Part shown: positions 17,879 through 26,613 of the stretch, piece by piece
Position numbering within the stretch: position 1 is the stretch's first letter
Layout of the letters: each line of letters opens with the position of its first letter
Assembly (NCBI RefSeq): GCF_902491285.1
Contig: NZ_CABUHK010000001.1
Location: 1-64,000 of the forward strand
Length of the DNA: 64,000 nucleotides
Reading direction: 5' to 3'
Source of the DNA: an uncultured Bacteroides sp.
GTDB taxonomy: Bacteria > Bacteroidota > Bacteroidia > Bacteroidales > Bacteroidaceae
Made by a program: the position numbers and the translations under genes
Notes under the pieces: generated by a model
The model's database searches: none
Told to the model about the DNA's origin: nothing
Seen by the model: the letters and a program-made list of their open reading frames with translations, nothing else

Positions 17879-18691
17879 TCATTGCAAAGTTACTACTTCA
17901 CCAATCTCCGGTGTCAGCACATCCAAGGAATCCTTGATTCTCATATCCTCCTCATTCTTCAACGGCTCATCCCAACGATGTTTTGCCAACGCATATTTAG
18001 AATGATGTACGGTTAAAACTCTTTTAGCCTTCAAATCCCTTGCAGCCTGTGCCATATACTGATACCCTCTTTATCGAATTCCCAGTACTCGAAATGCTCG
18101 CCGACACCTAACGGGCAAATCACTATTCCAATCCGGTCTTTTAACTTCTTGACTGTGTTGTCATTCAAATGTTCCCAATGGTCGTGGCTGATTATCAGAT
18201 AATCAATATCCGGCATATCTTCCGGCTGGTAAACATCTGTTCCTTTGAATGGCTTATTGACGAAAGAAACAGGAGAAGCCATGCAAAATACGGGATCGAC
18301 CAATACCCGCTTTCCGCTCGTCTGAATGAGATAAGAAGAATGCCCGAACCAAACTAATACTTTCTTATCACGGTCTATCTTCCGTAAGTCAGTCTTTATT
18401 ACCTTGACAGGCTGGTCGGGGCGCAGCCCGTCTATCTTTCTGAAAAAAATTCCCAAATACCTTCGAAACGTCCTCTGTCCGAAGTCATTAATTTCGTCTC
18501 ATGCTGATTCTGAAATGTTCCGTTCCTGTAATTGGGAGATTTTAGTACTCTTTCCAGCCGTTCGCTACGGGGCGTCCGACCAAAGTTGGGCTGGTTGATA
18601 AAAATAAAGACTGACATAGCCAACAACGCTATTATAACTAATATACATCCTAGATCATACGTGCTCTGAATTTCTTGAATATAATACGCAT
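17879..18691 (-). pseudogene. Decayed metallo-beta-lactamase-fold hydrolase (UlaG/RomA-like)
   Basis: Pieces of one MBL-fold gene can be read in three frames. The start is MRIIFKKFRARMI from ATG 18691, which then hits TAG. The reading continues in another frame as a hydrophobic segment and VFIFINQPNFGRTPRSERLERV up to about 18440, where a second shift leads to FFRKIDGLRPDQPVKVIKTD and the metal site SHDHWEHL. Near 18060 the text jumps from HFEYWEFDKEG straight to AQAARDLKAKRVLTVHHSKYALAKHRW and the end DVLTPEIGEVVTLQ, so roughly 100 or more residues carrying the second metal site are missing. With two frameshifts and an internal deletion it cannot make an active enzyme. Confidence 0.85.
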
Positions 18692-18934
18692 ATAATTAAG
18701 TAGCTAAATTATTCCACGCAGCAAATATACAGGAATTTAGAAAAGTGGGTAGTATATATATTACAGATTATTATACCATAATTACTGAAACGCGTTGAAT
18801 GTTAGTGCCAGCCTATTTGTACAAAGAATAGTTGTTTAGAAATAAATCTTGTAGCTGATGTTGGGAATCAGACCTGTTCCTTCTTTTTTTGTAAAAGCAA
18901 TATCCTGATAGGAACATCTTATCATCATTTTGCC

Positions 18935-18942
18935 TATCTTTG
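18935..18942 (+). promoter_or_regulatory. -7 box of the FucP-like transporter gene
   Basis: TATCTTTG matches TAnnTTTG exactly and lies 42 bases before the ATG at 18985. An upstream in-frame ATG at 18940 overlaps this box and so cannot be the start. A convincing -33 element was not seen. Confidence 0.5.
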
Positions 18943-18984
18943 TGCCCCGGAAGCAAAGAACGCTCTTTTTTTAATAAACTCACT

Positions 18985-20160
18985 ATGCAGAAATTAGTTA
19001 AGAAGGAATATCAGATTCCTTTTATTCTGGTCACTTCCCTTTTCTTTCTATGGGGATTTGCACATGCTATTTTAGATGTGTTGAACAAGCATTTCCAAGA
19101 TGTGATGAATATAAGCCGTACTCATTCGGCATGGGTGCAAGTTATGTTTTATTTGGGATATTTCGTCATGGCTATTCCTGCCGGGCTGTTTATCAATAAA
19201 TATGGCTATCGTAAAGGAGTAGTATTCGGTTTGTTGCTCTATGGTGCCGGTTCGCTGCTTTTTATTCCCGGCGAATATTGGATGTCGTTTCAGTTCTTTC
19301 TTTTCTCCCTGTTTGTCATTGCCTGCGGTCTGGTATTTTTGGAGACAGCCGCCAATCCTTATATGACGGAATTGGGTGAACGGGAAACTGCCGCCAGCCG
19401 ATTAAACCTTGCACAATCATTTAACGGATTAGGCTGTATCTGCGGGCCGCTTGTAGGCGGTTTATTATTGTTCTCGGAAGAAGGGAATTCGAATATCTCA
19501 TTACCATATACATTAATGGGAATTCTTGTCCTGACAGTCGCTTTAGTCTTTTCTAAAGTCCGTCTGCCGGAGATTGTCCATGAAGAAGATACAGATAATC
19601 AAGGACAAGCGCGTGGGTTATGGTCGCATAAGTTTTTCATTTTCGGTATCGTGGCTTTATTCTGTTATGAAATTGCGGAAATCTCTATCAATAGTTTCTT
19701 TATTAATTACGTAGTAGATGACGGCTGGATGAATGCCCGTGACGCTTCCGTAGTCCTTTCATTTGGTGGTCTGGGATTATTTATGTGCGGACGATTTGCC
19801 GGTAGCTGGGTGATGCGGAAGATACGGGCGGAGAAAGTGTTGTTCTTTTGTGCTGTCGGCACGGTCGTAACAAGTTCCTTGATAGTACTGAATCTGGGGA
19901 TTATATCCCTGATAGCTCTTTTCTTGGGTTACGCTTTCGAGGCAATCATGTTCCCTACTATTTTTGCACTTTCATTGCGGGGACTAGGTAATCATACCAA
20001 GCGTGCATCTTCCTATTTAATGATGTCTCCCATTGGCGGGGCTGTCGGCCCCTTGCTAATGGGATATGTAGCCGATCAAAGTTCAATGTCTTTTTCATTC
20101 ATTGTTCCGCTACTTTCATTCATTGTGGTGATGATGTACGCATGGAAAACATTGAAATAA
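18985..20160 (+). CDS. MFS sugar transporter, FucP/glucose-galactose family
   Basis: A 391-aa inner membrane protein with 12 predicted helices of the FucP-like branch of the major facilitator superfamily, which carries sugars by proton symport. Diagnostic features are the N-terminal FFLWGFAHAILDVLNKHFQ, GLVFLETAANPYMTELG and SRLNLAQSFNGLG blocks, all typical of fucose, glucose/galactose or N-acetylglucosamine permeases. Length is near the family norm. Start chosen at ATG 18985 because the longer frame begins inside the promoter -7 box. The convergent DUF3098 gene ends at the next base. No sugar catabolic genes are adjacent, so the sugar is not assigned. Confidence 0.88.
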   Translation: MQKLVKKEYQIPFILVTSLFFLWGFAHAILDVLNKHFQDVMNISRTHSAWVQVMFYLGYFVMAIPAGLFINKYGYRKGVVFGLLLYGAGSLLFIPGEYWMSFQFFLFSLFVIACGLVFLETAANPYMTELGERETAASRLNLAQSFNGLGCICGPLVGGLLLFSEEGNSNISLPYTLMGILVLTVALVFSKVRLPEIVHEEDTDNQGQARGLWSHKFFIFGIVALFCYEIAEISINSFFINYVVDDGWMNARDASVVLSFGGLGLFMCGRFAGSWVMRKIRAEKVLFFCAVGTVVTSSLIVLNLGIISLIALFLGYAFEAIMFPTIFALSLRGLGNHTKRASSYLMMSPIGGAVGPLLMGYVADQSSMSFSFIVPLLSFIVVMMYAWKTLK

Positions 20161-20409
20161 TCAACTCCGGTTGGGTCGGTACAGGATACCGAATATATTC
20201 ATCAGATATCCTGCCAGACATACTACGGGAGCTGCCTTTATACGCAATCCGCTGAATATATCAGGGTTGTAGGCGGCAGGGGTACTCCCCTCGCCGCTCA
20301 TGAGCAGATATCCTACAATAATCACCACCGAACCGATTAGCTGAATCATGTAATTTCTTCTGCTGAATACTGTTTCTGTCTCTTTTTGTTTCATTATTTT
20401 TGATTTCAT
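20161..20409 (-). CDS. DUF3098 small membrane protein
   Basis: An 82-aa protein with two predicted membrane helices (LIGSVVIIVGYLLMSG and APVVCLAGYLMNIFGILY) and the NPDIFSGLRIKAAPVV segment between them, the pattern of the Bacteroidota DUF3098 family. Function is unknown. Its ATG lies 27 bases after the stop of the large DUF2723 gene, so they probably form an operon. Its stop abuts that of the convergent transporter gene. Confidence 0.8.
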   Translation of the reverse strand: MKSKIMKQKETETVFSRRNYMIQLIGSVVIIVGYLLMSGEGSTPAAYNPDIFSGLRIKAAPVVCLAGYLMNIFGILYRPNRS

Positions 20410-20436
20410 ATTTTTCTTTCGTTTTAGTTTTTGTAA

Positions 20437-23400
20437 TTAATTTGTAATAGGAGTAAATAGTGCGTATTTATCTTCAAGCCGTTGGCTACTTCCTTTGTAT
20501 TTCTCTTCGTCTATCTTTTTCAGGAGTTCATTATATTGATTCCATTGCCAGAATTTATAGAGGCAATCATTGCGAACCATTTCCATACGGCTTCCTCTTA
20601 ATGAGAAAGCCCAGTTAATATAATCTTCCGCTTCGGCTATCAGATGTTCTGCCAGGGTTATCGCTTTTATTTTTTCACCTAATGCGGCATAGGCTGATGC
20701 TATGTCATATGACCCGCTTTCATGTGTCTCGGGAACACTATATGCCGGAATAGTCTGTTCCGCATAGGCGAGTACTTTCTTTGCACGCACTTTGTCTCCT
20801 TGTATTATCAGTTCTTTGGCGAGTTGCGCGAAAAGTCTGCGATGATACCAGCATGTACGCAAAGTTGTTTCATCCAGATAAAGTCTGGGAGTATCCAGCC
20901 CACCATATTTATATCTGTTCATTACATTGTCATAAAGCTTCTCCACATCTACTGCATATGGCCTGTTCTCATCGGCATCTCCCCACTTCTTATAATCAAA
21001 AGGAGTAAAGCGGAACGCTAATCCTTCCTGTACGAAGTAATTGTCAAACTTCAGTTTACTGATACTCCCTACGGAGATTGCAAGGTAAAGCGGACGTTCC
21101 CAATTACAGTTGGCAAGCATTTCCAACATAAGTAAATCGACTTTAGTCAGCATACGCACATCTTTTAAAGGGATACAAAGTTTATCCGGTATCGCCGCTC
21201 TTAGTTCTTCATCTTTCAAATGACGGATTGCTTTGGGAAGCATGATTCCCGAACGGAGTACCGCCTCTTTGTCTACACGGATATTTATCGTATCCGTAGG
21301 GATTACATGAAATTCCTCTTTTTCTGAGAATACCCAATATTTCAAGATGTTTTTCACTTCAAACGGGTCTTCTCCGAAACTGCTACGGGCTTCTTCCGGA
21401 TGCTTCCGGTACAGTTCCTCTATCTGTCTTTTCAACTTCGGGCGTACGGCTACATATTCGTTTTGGCCTTCCTGATACTGTTTTTTATTCCAACTTATAG
21501 GCAGTCCGGGAGCATCATATAACGGACATTGCTGCTGATAAATATACCAGTCGGTCTGCGCGTAACTCAGGTTGCAGACACGGGCATCCCTGCGCACCTC
21601 TTCTGTGTCCTGATTATACCATAGTGGAAAAGTATCATTATCCCCGTTACAAAAGATAATCGGATTTCCTTTATCGGGAAGAGTCATCAGATAGTTAGCC
21701 CCAAAGTCGCGGCAGGTAAAACGGGCACTCCGGTCATGGTCGTCCCACGTCTGGCTTGCCATCTGCACCGGAACCAATAAACAAATCGTCATTGATACGC
21801 CAACTTGCACTGTCGAAGTTGTTTTTCGGCGAAGTGCATTACATAATCCTGCCGCGCCTATCCCTATCCAAATAGCAAAAGCATAGAATGAACCGGCGTA
21901 TGCATAGTCCCGTTCGCGTGGCTGACCGGGAGTTTGGTTCAAGTAAAGCACAATAGCCAGCCCTGTCATAAAGAAAAGGAAGAATAGTACACTAAACTGC
22001 TGTTTGCCTTTCTTGCTGCAGTTCCATTGCCAATAGATTCCGAACAATCCCAGTAATAAGGGGATTCCGTAGAATACATTGTGTCCCTTATTCTGACGCA
22101 GGGACTCCGGTAACAAGCTTTGGTCGCCTAATCTAAAATTATCCAGCCAGGAGATTCCCGTTATCCAATTTCCATGTTCCGGTTCACCACTTCCCTGCAC
22201 ATCATTTTGCCGTCCTACAAAATTCCACAAGAAATAACGCCAATACATATAATTGAGCTGATAGGTAATGAAATAAGTCAGGTTTTCTTTTTGTGTAGGA
22301 GCAGCTTCGTTTCCTCCAGTCCAATTTTTGTAAGAAGAAGCCATCCGCTCATTCCACATACGGGGAAACAACATATTCTGAGTATAACATACATCTTCTT
22401 TATACCGGATTATTTTATATTTGCCTTCCTCTTTATCCGGGCGATATACAGCACTCCCCTTGGTCGTTTTTACTCTGTAATAGTCACCTTCGGGCACATA
22501 TTCCGGTTCGGAAGCATAAGTTTTACCATAAAGCAGAGGAGCGCTTTCGTATTGCTCACGATTGAGATAACTTTTGAGTGTAAAGATATTGTCCGGTGCA
22601 TTTTCATTAAGCGGAGTATTGGCATTGGCACGAATCAGTATCACTGCATAAGTGGTATAACCTACGGTAAGCATAAGCAAACACCATAAAGAAGTATGTA
22701 CTACACGCTTTCGAAAACGGTAAATGGCTCCTGTCAGCACGAAGAATGTTAAAGCTAAAAAGATGAGTAATCCTGTGTGGAAAGGAAATCCGAACGCGTT
22801 GACAAAAAGCAGTTCGAACCAACCTCCTATATCAGCCATGCCCGGGATATAAACAAAAAGGATGAATACGATAAGAAGTCCTGATATGACAATTGAGGCA
22901 ATTACTCCTTGAAGTGATATTACCCGATACTTCTGATAATAGAAAACCAGAACAATAGCCGGAATGCAGAGCAGATTAAGCAAATGCACTCCGATAGAAA
23001 GTCCGATGACATAAGCTATCAGGATAAGCCACCGGTCACCATACACCGAATCCGATTCATCCTGCCAGCGAAGAATCATCCAAAACACGAGTGCCGTAAG
23101 AAAAGAAGAGAAAGCATAGACCTCTCCTTCTACCGCACTGAACCAGAATGTGTCACTGAATGTATATGCCAAAGCTCCGACAGCCCCCGAACCCAAAATG
23201 ATGATAACGTCCGTTGTCGATAAGTCCTGCTTATCATTTATTATCAAAGACTTTACTAAACGGGTGATACTCCAAAAAAGAAATAAAATACAACCTGCAC
23301 TTAATAATGCGTTCAGGAAATTGACCAACCAAGATACCTGCGAAGCATCAGAAGCAAATTGAGTGAACAGATTTCCGATAAGCATATAAAAAGGTGCACC

Positions 23401-23562
23401 CGGAGGATGCCCTACCTGTAACTTCTCTACACACGAAATAAACTCGGGACAATCCCAAAAACTGGCAGTAGGCTCAATCGTCATTCCATATACAAAAACT
23501 GCTATCAGAAAGACCATCCACCCACCAAAATCGTTCCATTTCTTAAATAATAAGTTGCTCAT
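20437..23562 (-). CDS. DUF2723 integral membrane glycosyltransferase-like protein (GT117/TMEM260-like)
   Basis: A 1041-aa protein with a large N-terminal membrane domain (at least ten helices to about residue 610) and a soluble C-terminal half. The N-terminus holds the DUF2723 signature, TIEPTASFWDCPEFISC followed by LQVGHPPGAPFYMLIGN, with an acidic pair (D37, E40) in the first periplasmic loop. This is the layout of GT-C fold enzymes. DUF2723 proteins are grouped with TMEM260, a protein O-mannosyltransferase; a role in envelope protein or glycan glycosylation is therefore plausible but not shown. The C-terminal part has helical, TPR-like stretches. It forms a likely operon with DUF3098 and has a -7 box upstream (23585-23592). 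Confidence 0.85.
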   Translation of the reverse strand: MSNLLFKKWNDFGGWMVFLIAVFVYGMTIEPTASFWDCPEFISCVEKLQVGHPPGAPFYMLIGNLFTQFASDASQVSWLVNFLNALLSAGCILFLFWSITRLVKSLIINDKQDLSTTDVIIILGSGAVGALAYTFSDTFWFSAVEGEVYAFSSFLTALVFWMILRWQDESDSVYGDRWLILIAYVIGLSIGVHLLNLLCIPAIVLVFYYQKYRVISLQGVIASIVISGLLIVFILFVYIPGMADIGGWFELLFVNAFGFPFHTGLLIFLALTFFVLTGAIYRFRKRVVHTSLWCLLMLTVGYTTYAVILIRANANTPLNENAPDNIFTLKSYLNREQYESAPLLYGKTYASEPEYVPEGDYYRVKTTKGSAVYRPDKEEGKYKIIRYKEDVCYTQNMLFPRMWNERMASSYKNWTGGNEAAPTQKENLTYFITYQLNYMYWRYFLWNFVGRQNDVQGSGEPEHGNWITGISWLDNFRLGDQSLLPESLRQNKGHNVFYGIPLLLGLFGIYWQWNCSKKGKQQFSVLFFLFFMTGLAIVLYLNQTPGQPRERDYAYAGSFYAFAIWIGIGAAGLCNALRRKTTSTVQVGVSMTICLLVPVQMASQTWDDHDRSARFTCRDFGANYLMTLPDKGNPIIFCNGDNDTFPLWYNQDTEEVRRDARVCNLSYAQTDWYIYQQQCPLYDAPGLPISWNKKQYQEGQNEYVAVRPKLKRQIEELYRKHPEEARSSFGEDPFEVKNILKYWVFSEKEEFHVIPTDTINIRVDKEAVLRSGIMLPKAIRHLKDEELRAAIPDKLCIPLKDVRMLTKVDLLMLEMLANCNWERPLYLAISVGSISKLKFDNYFVQEGLAFRFTPFDYKKWGDADENRPYAVDVEKLYDNVMNRYKYGGLDTPRLYLDETTLRTCWYHRRLFAQLAKELIIQGDKVRAKKVLAYAEQTIPAYSVPETHESGSYDIASAYAALGEKIKAITLAEHLIAEAEDYINWAFSLRGSRMEMVRNDCLYKFWQWNQYNELLKKIDEEKYKGSSQRLEDKYALFTPITN

Positions 23563-23584
23563 TGTTCTATAACTTTTTTGTTTG

Positions 23585-23592
23585 CAAAGTTA
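23585..23592 (-). promoter_or_regulatory. -7 box of the DUF2723 operon
   Basis: TAACTTTG on the minus strand, a perfect TAnnTTTG match, 22 bases before the ATG at 23562. The -33 region is T-rich but not a clean TTTG. Confidence 0.5.
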
Positions 23593-23703
23593 TAGGACAG
23601 AGATGTAAAAAAGGCATTTTTTACCGGACGGATACGGACGGAGAAAATCCATAATTCGCTGATATTCAATCACACATCAGCGATATTTACAGACAAGTAC
23701 AGA

Positions 23704-24792
23704 CTATAATGATTTTACAATATCTTCCAGTGATTCTTTGGAGTTTACCAACATTAGTTTCTCTGTTTTTATTCTGGAAATTCTTCGGGTCAGAGTTTCA
23801 ACAGTCAGTTTCATTAAATCGGCAAAGCAGGCAGGCTGAACTCCTTCTCTTAAAAAGGCACATACTCTTAAATCTTCTTCCGTAAGTTTAGGACTTAACT
23901 CTTTCAATTTAGATACAAGCCCGTAAACACTTTCTTGAAGTCGTAACAATTCTGTCCAGTCTTTCTCGGAAAAGGAAGGTATTTTGGATGATAAGGCTGT
24001 TCGTGCCTTCAACTGACGGACTTTTGAAACAACCGGAGAATCTTCATAGATATGCTGTTGAAGAGATTGGTATTTTTCTTCGAGATAGTTACATTGCAAT
24101 GCCAGTTTATCCGATTCGGCATCTTTCTTCTGCATTTCCTCTTTAATGGTGTCCAGTTGCGAATGTACAGACAGATGTTTTCTCCAAAGTAATCCAAGCA
24201 AGAGGGACATGACTCCGAACAATCCTAAAGCGGAAGATAGAACCACGGTAGAACGGTCTTTACTATCAATCAACATCAATTGGCTGGCGTACGCTTTTCT
24301 TTCCATTTCCAGCGCTTCGTCAAAGTTTCCATATTTCTGATAGTAAAGGCTACATCTTTTGCAGATTTTACTCATCTGTTCATATTCTTCTGTTTGTGCA
24401 GCAAGTTTTATTGCTTCTTTGAAATGAATTTCAGCGTCTTTTTCCTGATTCAAATCACTTTCTACACATGCCAGATAATAATAAGCCCTCAATTTCTGAT
24501 ATTCATCTCCATATTGTTCGTAATATGATACGGCTTGGCGGATTTGGCTATCAGATGAGTGAGGAATATTTTTGTCTTCGTTCAATTGAGTGCATAGCAG
24601 ATTATACTCTGCAAACTGCGCTTCATTCATTTGCTTCATTTGAATAGTCTCAAGGATAATGGATGCAGTGTCCGGGTCTTGCTCTATTAATTGAGCAGCT
24701 TTGTCTAATCCTTGTTTCACATTAGTCCCCTCAGGATGACAGGCAGCTAGAGAAAGGACAAAAACATACAATAAAATTCGAAGATTACTCAT
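23704..24792 (-). CDS. TPR lipoprotein with transmembrane helix, coiled coil and C-terminal HTH
   Basis: A 362-aa candidate membrane-spanning regulator. It begins with a signal sequence and lipobox (LSLAACHPEG, Cys18), followed by helical TPR-like repeats to about residue 175 (including YQKLRAYYYLACVESDLNQEKDAEIHFKEA, quoted in part). A membrane helix lies at about 183-205, then a coiled coil to about 250. The end (about 300-350, LTEEDLRVCAFLREGV...) looks like a LuxR/GerE-type helix-turn-helix. Similar TPR-TM-HTH proteins are frequent in Bacteroides, but their targets are mostly unknown. Monocistronic, with a -7 box at 24829-24836. Confidence 0.75.
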   Translation of the reverse strand: MSNLRILLYVFVLSLAACHPEGTNVKQGLDKAAQLIEQDPDTASIILETIQMKQMNEAQFAEYNLLCTQLNEDKNIPHSSDSQIRQAVSYYEQYGDEYQKLRAYYYLACVESDLNQEKDAEIHFKEAIKLAAQTEEYEQMSKICKRCSLYYQKYGNFDEALEMERKAYASQLMLIDSKDRSTVVLSSALGLFGVMSLLLGLLWRKHLSVHSQLDTIKEEMQKKDAESDKLALQCNYLEEKYQSLQQHIYEDSPVVSKVRQLKARTALSSKIPSFSEKDWTELLRLQESVYGLVSKLKELSPKLTEEDLRVCAFLREGVQPACFADLMKLTVETLTRRISRIKTEKLMLVNSKESLEDIVKSL

Positions 24793-24828
24793 AGTCTCAA
24801 TTTTAAATCTCTACATACAAATATGCGA

Positions 24829-24836
24829 CAAATTTA
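24829..24836 (-). promoter_or_regulatory. -7 box of the TPR/HTH gene
   Basis: TAAATTTG on the minus strand, 36 bases before the ATG at 24792; an imperfect -33 (TTCG) sits 20 bases further upstream. Confidence 0.45.
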
Positions 24837-25013
24837 TAAGATTATTGTTAGAGTAGCGAATATTTCTTCCTTCTTTTAGCAAACTCTAATCCTGATATGG
24901 TATGAAAATAATTGCATATGGAGAAATAAGCTTGTGTAATATACCAGTTTACTTTCTATACTTTTTTGATAAATATCAAGGAACAGCAAGCAGTTAATTA
25001 GGAAGATAAGCCG

Positions 25014-25021
25014 TATCTTTG
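25014..25021 (+). promoter_or_regulatory. -7 box of the HAD/SDR gene pair
   Basis: TATCTTTG, a perfect TAnnTTTG match, 27 bases before the ATG at 25049. An in-frame ORF that starts here (25019) would overlap the box and is rejected as start. Confidence 0.5.
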
Positions 25022-25048
25022 TGGCAAACAAGAAATAATTTATATATC

Positions 25049-25669
25049 ATGATTAAGAACATTGTATTCGATTTTGGTGGAGTTATTGTAGACATTAGCC
25101 GTGATAAAGCGGTTCAAGCATTTATCAAACTGGGATTGGAGGATGCGGATACCCGTTTGGATAAATATCACCAAACCGGAATCTTTCAGGAATTGGAAGA
25201 AGGAAAACTTAGTGCAGATGAATTCAGAAAGCAATTGGGAGATTTATGTGGACGTGAACTTACTATGGAAGAAACGAAGCAAGCATGGCTGGGCTTCTTC
25301 AACGAAGTGGATTTGTGCAAGCTTGATTATATTTTGGAATTACGGAAGTCCTATCATATATATATTCTTAGTAATACCAATCCTTTTGTCATGTCATGGG
25401 CATGTAGCCCGGATTTTTCTTCAAGAAAGCGCCCATTAAACGATTATTGCGATAAGTTGTATTTGTCTTATCAGATAGGTCATACAAAGCCTGCACCGGA
25501 GATTTTCGATTTTATGATAAACGACTGTAATATTATACCTTCCGAAACTTTATTTATAGATGATGGAGCCTCAAATATCCACATGGGGAAAGAATTGGGA
25601 TTCGAGACCTTCCAACCGGAAAATGGGACAGACTGGCGGGAAGAACTGACAACCATATTAAATAGGTAA
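25049..25669 (+). CDS. HAD-superfamily phosphatase (YihX-like, subfamily IA)
   Basis: A 206-aa cytoplasmic hydrolase. Motif I is VFDFGGVIVDISRD near the N-terminus (nucleophile Asp in FDFGG), motif II is YILSNTN (Ser/Thr), the conserved Lys is in GHTKPAPEIF, and motif IV is FIDDGASNI. The D-x-G-G form of motif I and the short helical cap match the YihX-type sugar-phosphate phosphatases of HAD subfamily IA. The substrate cannot be read from the sequence. The SDR gene follows after 37 bases on the same strand and may be co-transcribed. Confidence 0.88.
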   Translation: MIKNIVFDFGGVIVDISRDKAVQAFIKLGLEDADTRLDKYHQTGIFQELEEGKLSADEFRKQLGDLCGRELTMEETKQAWLGFFNEVDLCKLDYILELRKSYHIYILSNTNPFVMSWACSPDFSSRKRPLNDYCDKLYLSYQIGHTKPAPEIFDFMINDCNIIPSETLFIDDGASNIHMGKELGFETFQPENGTDWREELTTILNR

Positions 25670-25706
25670 TTATTGCCGTTCATATCACATTCGCAAATAG
25701 GAGAAT

Positions 25707-26516
25707 ATGCAATCACAAGTCATACTTATCACGGGAGCATCTTCCGGATTCGGAAAGTTCACTGCTCAAATGTTATCGGAACAAGGACACATCGTTTACG
25801 GAACAAGCCGGAAACCTTCCGAAAATATGAACAATGTAAAAATGCTTGTCGTTGATGTCACCAGTCCTCTTTCTATTCGTCAGGCAGTAAAGCAGATTAT
25901 ATCGGAGCAAGGACAGATAGATGTACTGATTAATAATGCTGGCATAGGTATTAGTGGTGCACTGGAACTTGCTACGGAAGATGAGGTGAGCAAACAGATG
26001 AATACCAATTTCTTCGGTGTGGTGAATATGTGCAGGGAAGTATTGCCTGTCATGCGCAAAGCACGGAAAGGTAAAATTATCAATATAAGTTCTATCGGTG
26101 GTGTGATGGGTATCCCCTATCAGGGTTTTTATTCGGCTTCGAAGTTTGCTGTGGAAGGTTATAGTGAAGCTTTAGCCTTGGAAGTGCACCCGTTTAATAT
26201 TAAGGTATGTTTGGTAGAGCCGGGAGATTTTAATACCGGATTTACGGATAACCGGAATATTTCCGAACTGACAAGATCGGATGCTGATTACAAAGAAAGT
26301 TTCTTGAAATCGCTAGGCATTATAGAAAAGGAAGAACGTAATGGATGCCATCCACGAAAGTTAGCAGCTGCAATCTGTAGAATAGTGGCTCGCAAGAATC
26401 CGCCTTTCCGAACCAAAGTAGGGCCGTTAGTACAAGTCCTGTTCGCAAAAAGTAAAAGATGGTTGCCCGATACGGTAATACACTATGCCCTTCGGATTTT
26501 TTACGCTATTAATTAG
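25707..26516 (+). CDS. Short-chain dehydrogenase/reductase
   Basis: A 269-aa classical SDR. It has the cofactor-binding Gly motif TGASSGFG (residues 9-16), the NNAG motif (76-79), catalytic Ser in NISS (128/129) and YSASK (Tyr142, Lys146). The substrate loop with PGDFNTGF follows. A basic residue pattern after strand 2 (GTSRKPSEN) favours NADP(H). The reaction is probably oxidation or reduction of a carbonyl/alcohol of unknown identity. It lies 37 bases after the HAD phosphatase gene. Its stop codon is immediately followed by an intergenic palindromic repeat. Confidence 0.9.
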   Translation: MQSQVILITGASSGFGKFTAQMLSEQGHIVYGTSRKPSENMNNVKMLVVDVTSPLSIRQAVKQIISEQGQIDVLINNAGIGISGALELATEDEVSKQMNTNFFGVVNMCREVLPVMRKARKGKIINISSIGGVMGIPYQGFYSASKFAVEGYSEALALEVHPFNIKVCLVEPGDFNTGFTDNRNISELTRSDADYKESFLKSLGIIEKEERNGCHPRKLAAAICRIVARKNPPFRTKVGPLVQVLFAKSKRWLPDTVIHYALRIFYAIN

Positions 26517-26595
26517 GTACAAATTACGCGGATTTCACGATAGCTAATCATTTGTTGATTAACAAAAAGCGTGAAATCCGCGTAATCCGTGCCTT
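26514..26595. repeat. Intergenic palindromic repeat, copy 1
   Basis: A perfect 17-bp inverted repeat (arms 26523-26539 and 26570-26586, ATTACGCGGATTTCACG) lies between convergent genes. The outer parts (TAGGTAC at the left, CCGTGCCTTA at the right) extend the pairing imperfectly. The same layout and the words AGG[C/T]AC, GGATT and GTAATCCGT occur in a second intergenic copy at 45725-45806. It may act as a bidirectional terminator here. Confidence 0.7.
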
Positions 26596-26613
26596 AGCTT
26601 TTTTCTGTCCTGA

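Noticed and set aside
18985..20160. Assignment of the MFS gene as fucP
   Set aside because: No fucose catabolic genes are nearby and the family also includes glucose, galactose and N-acetylglucosamine transporters.
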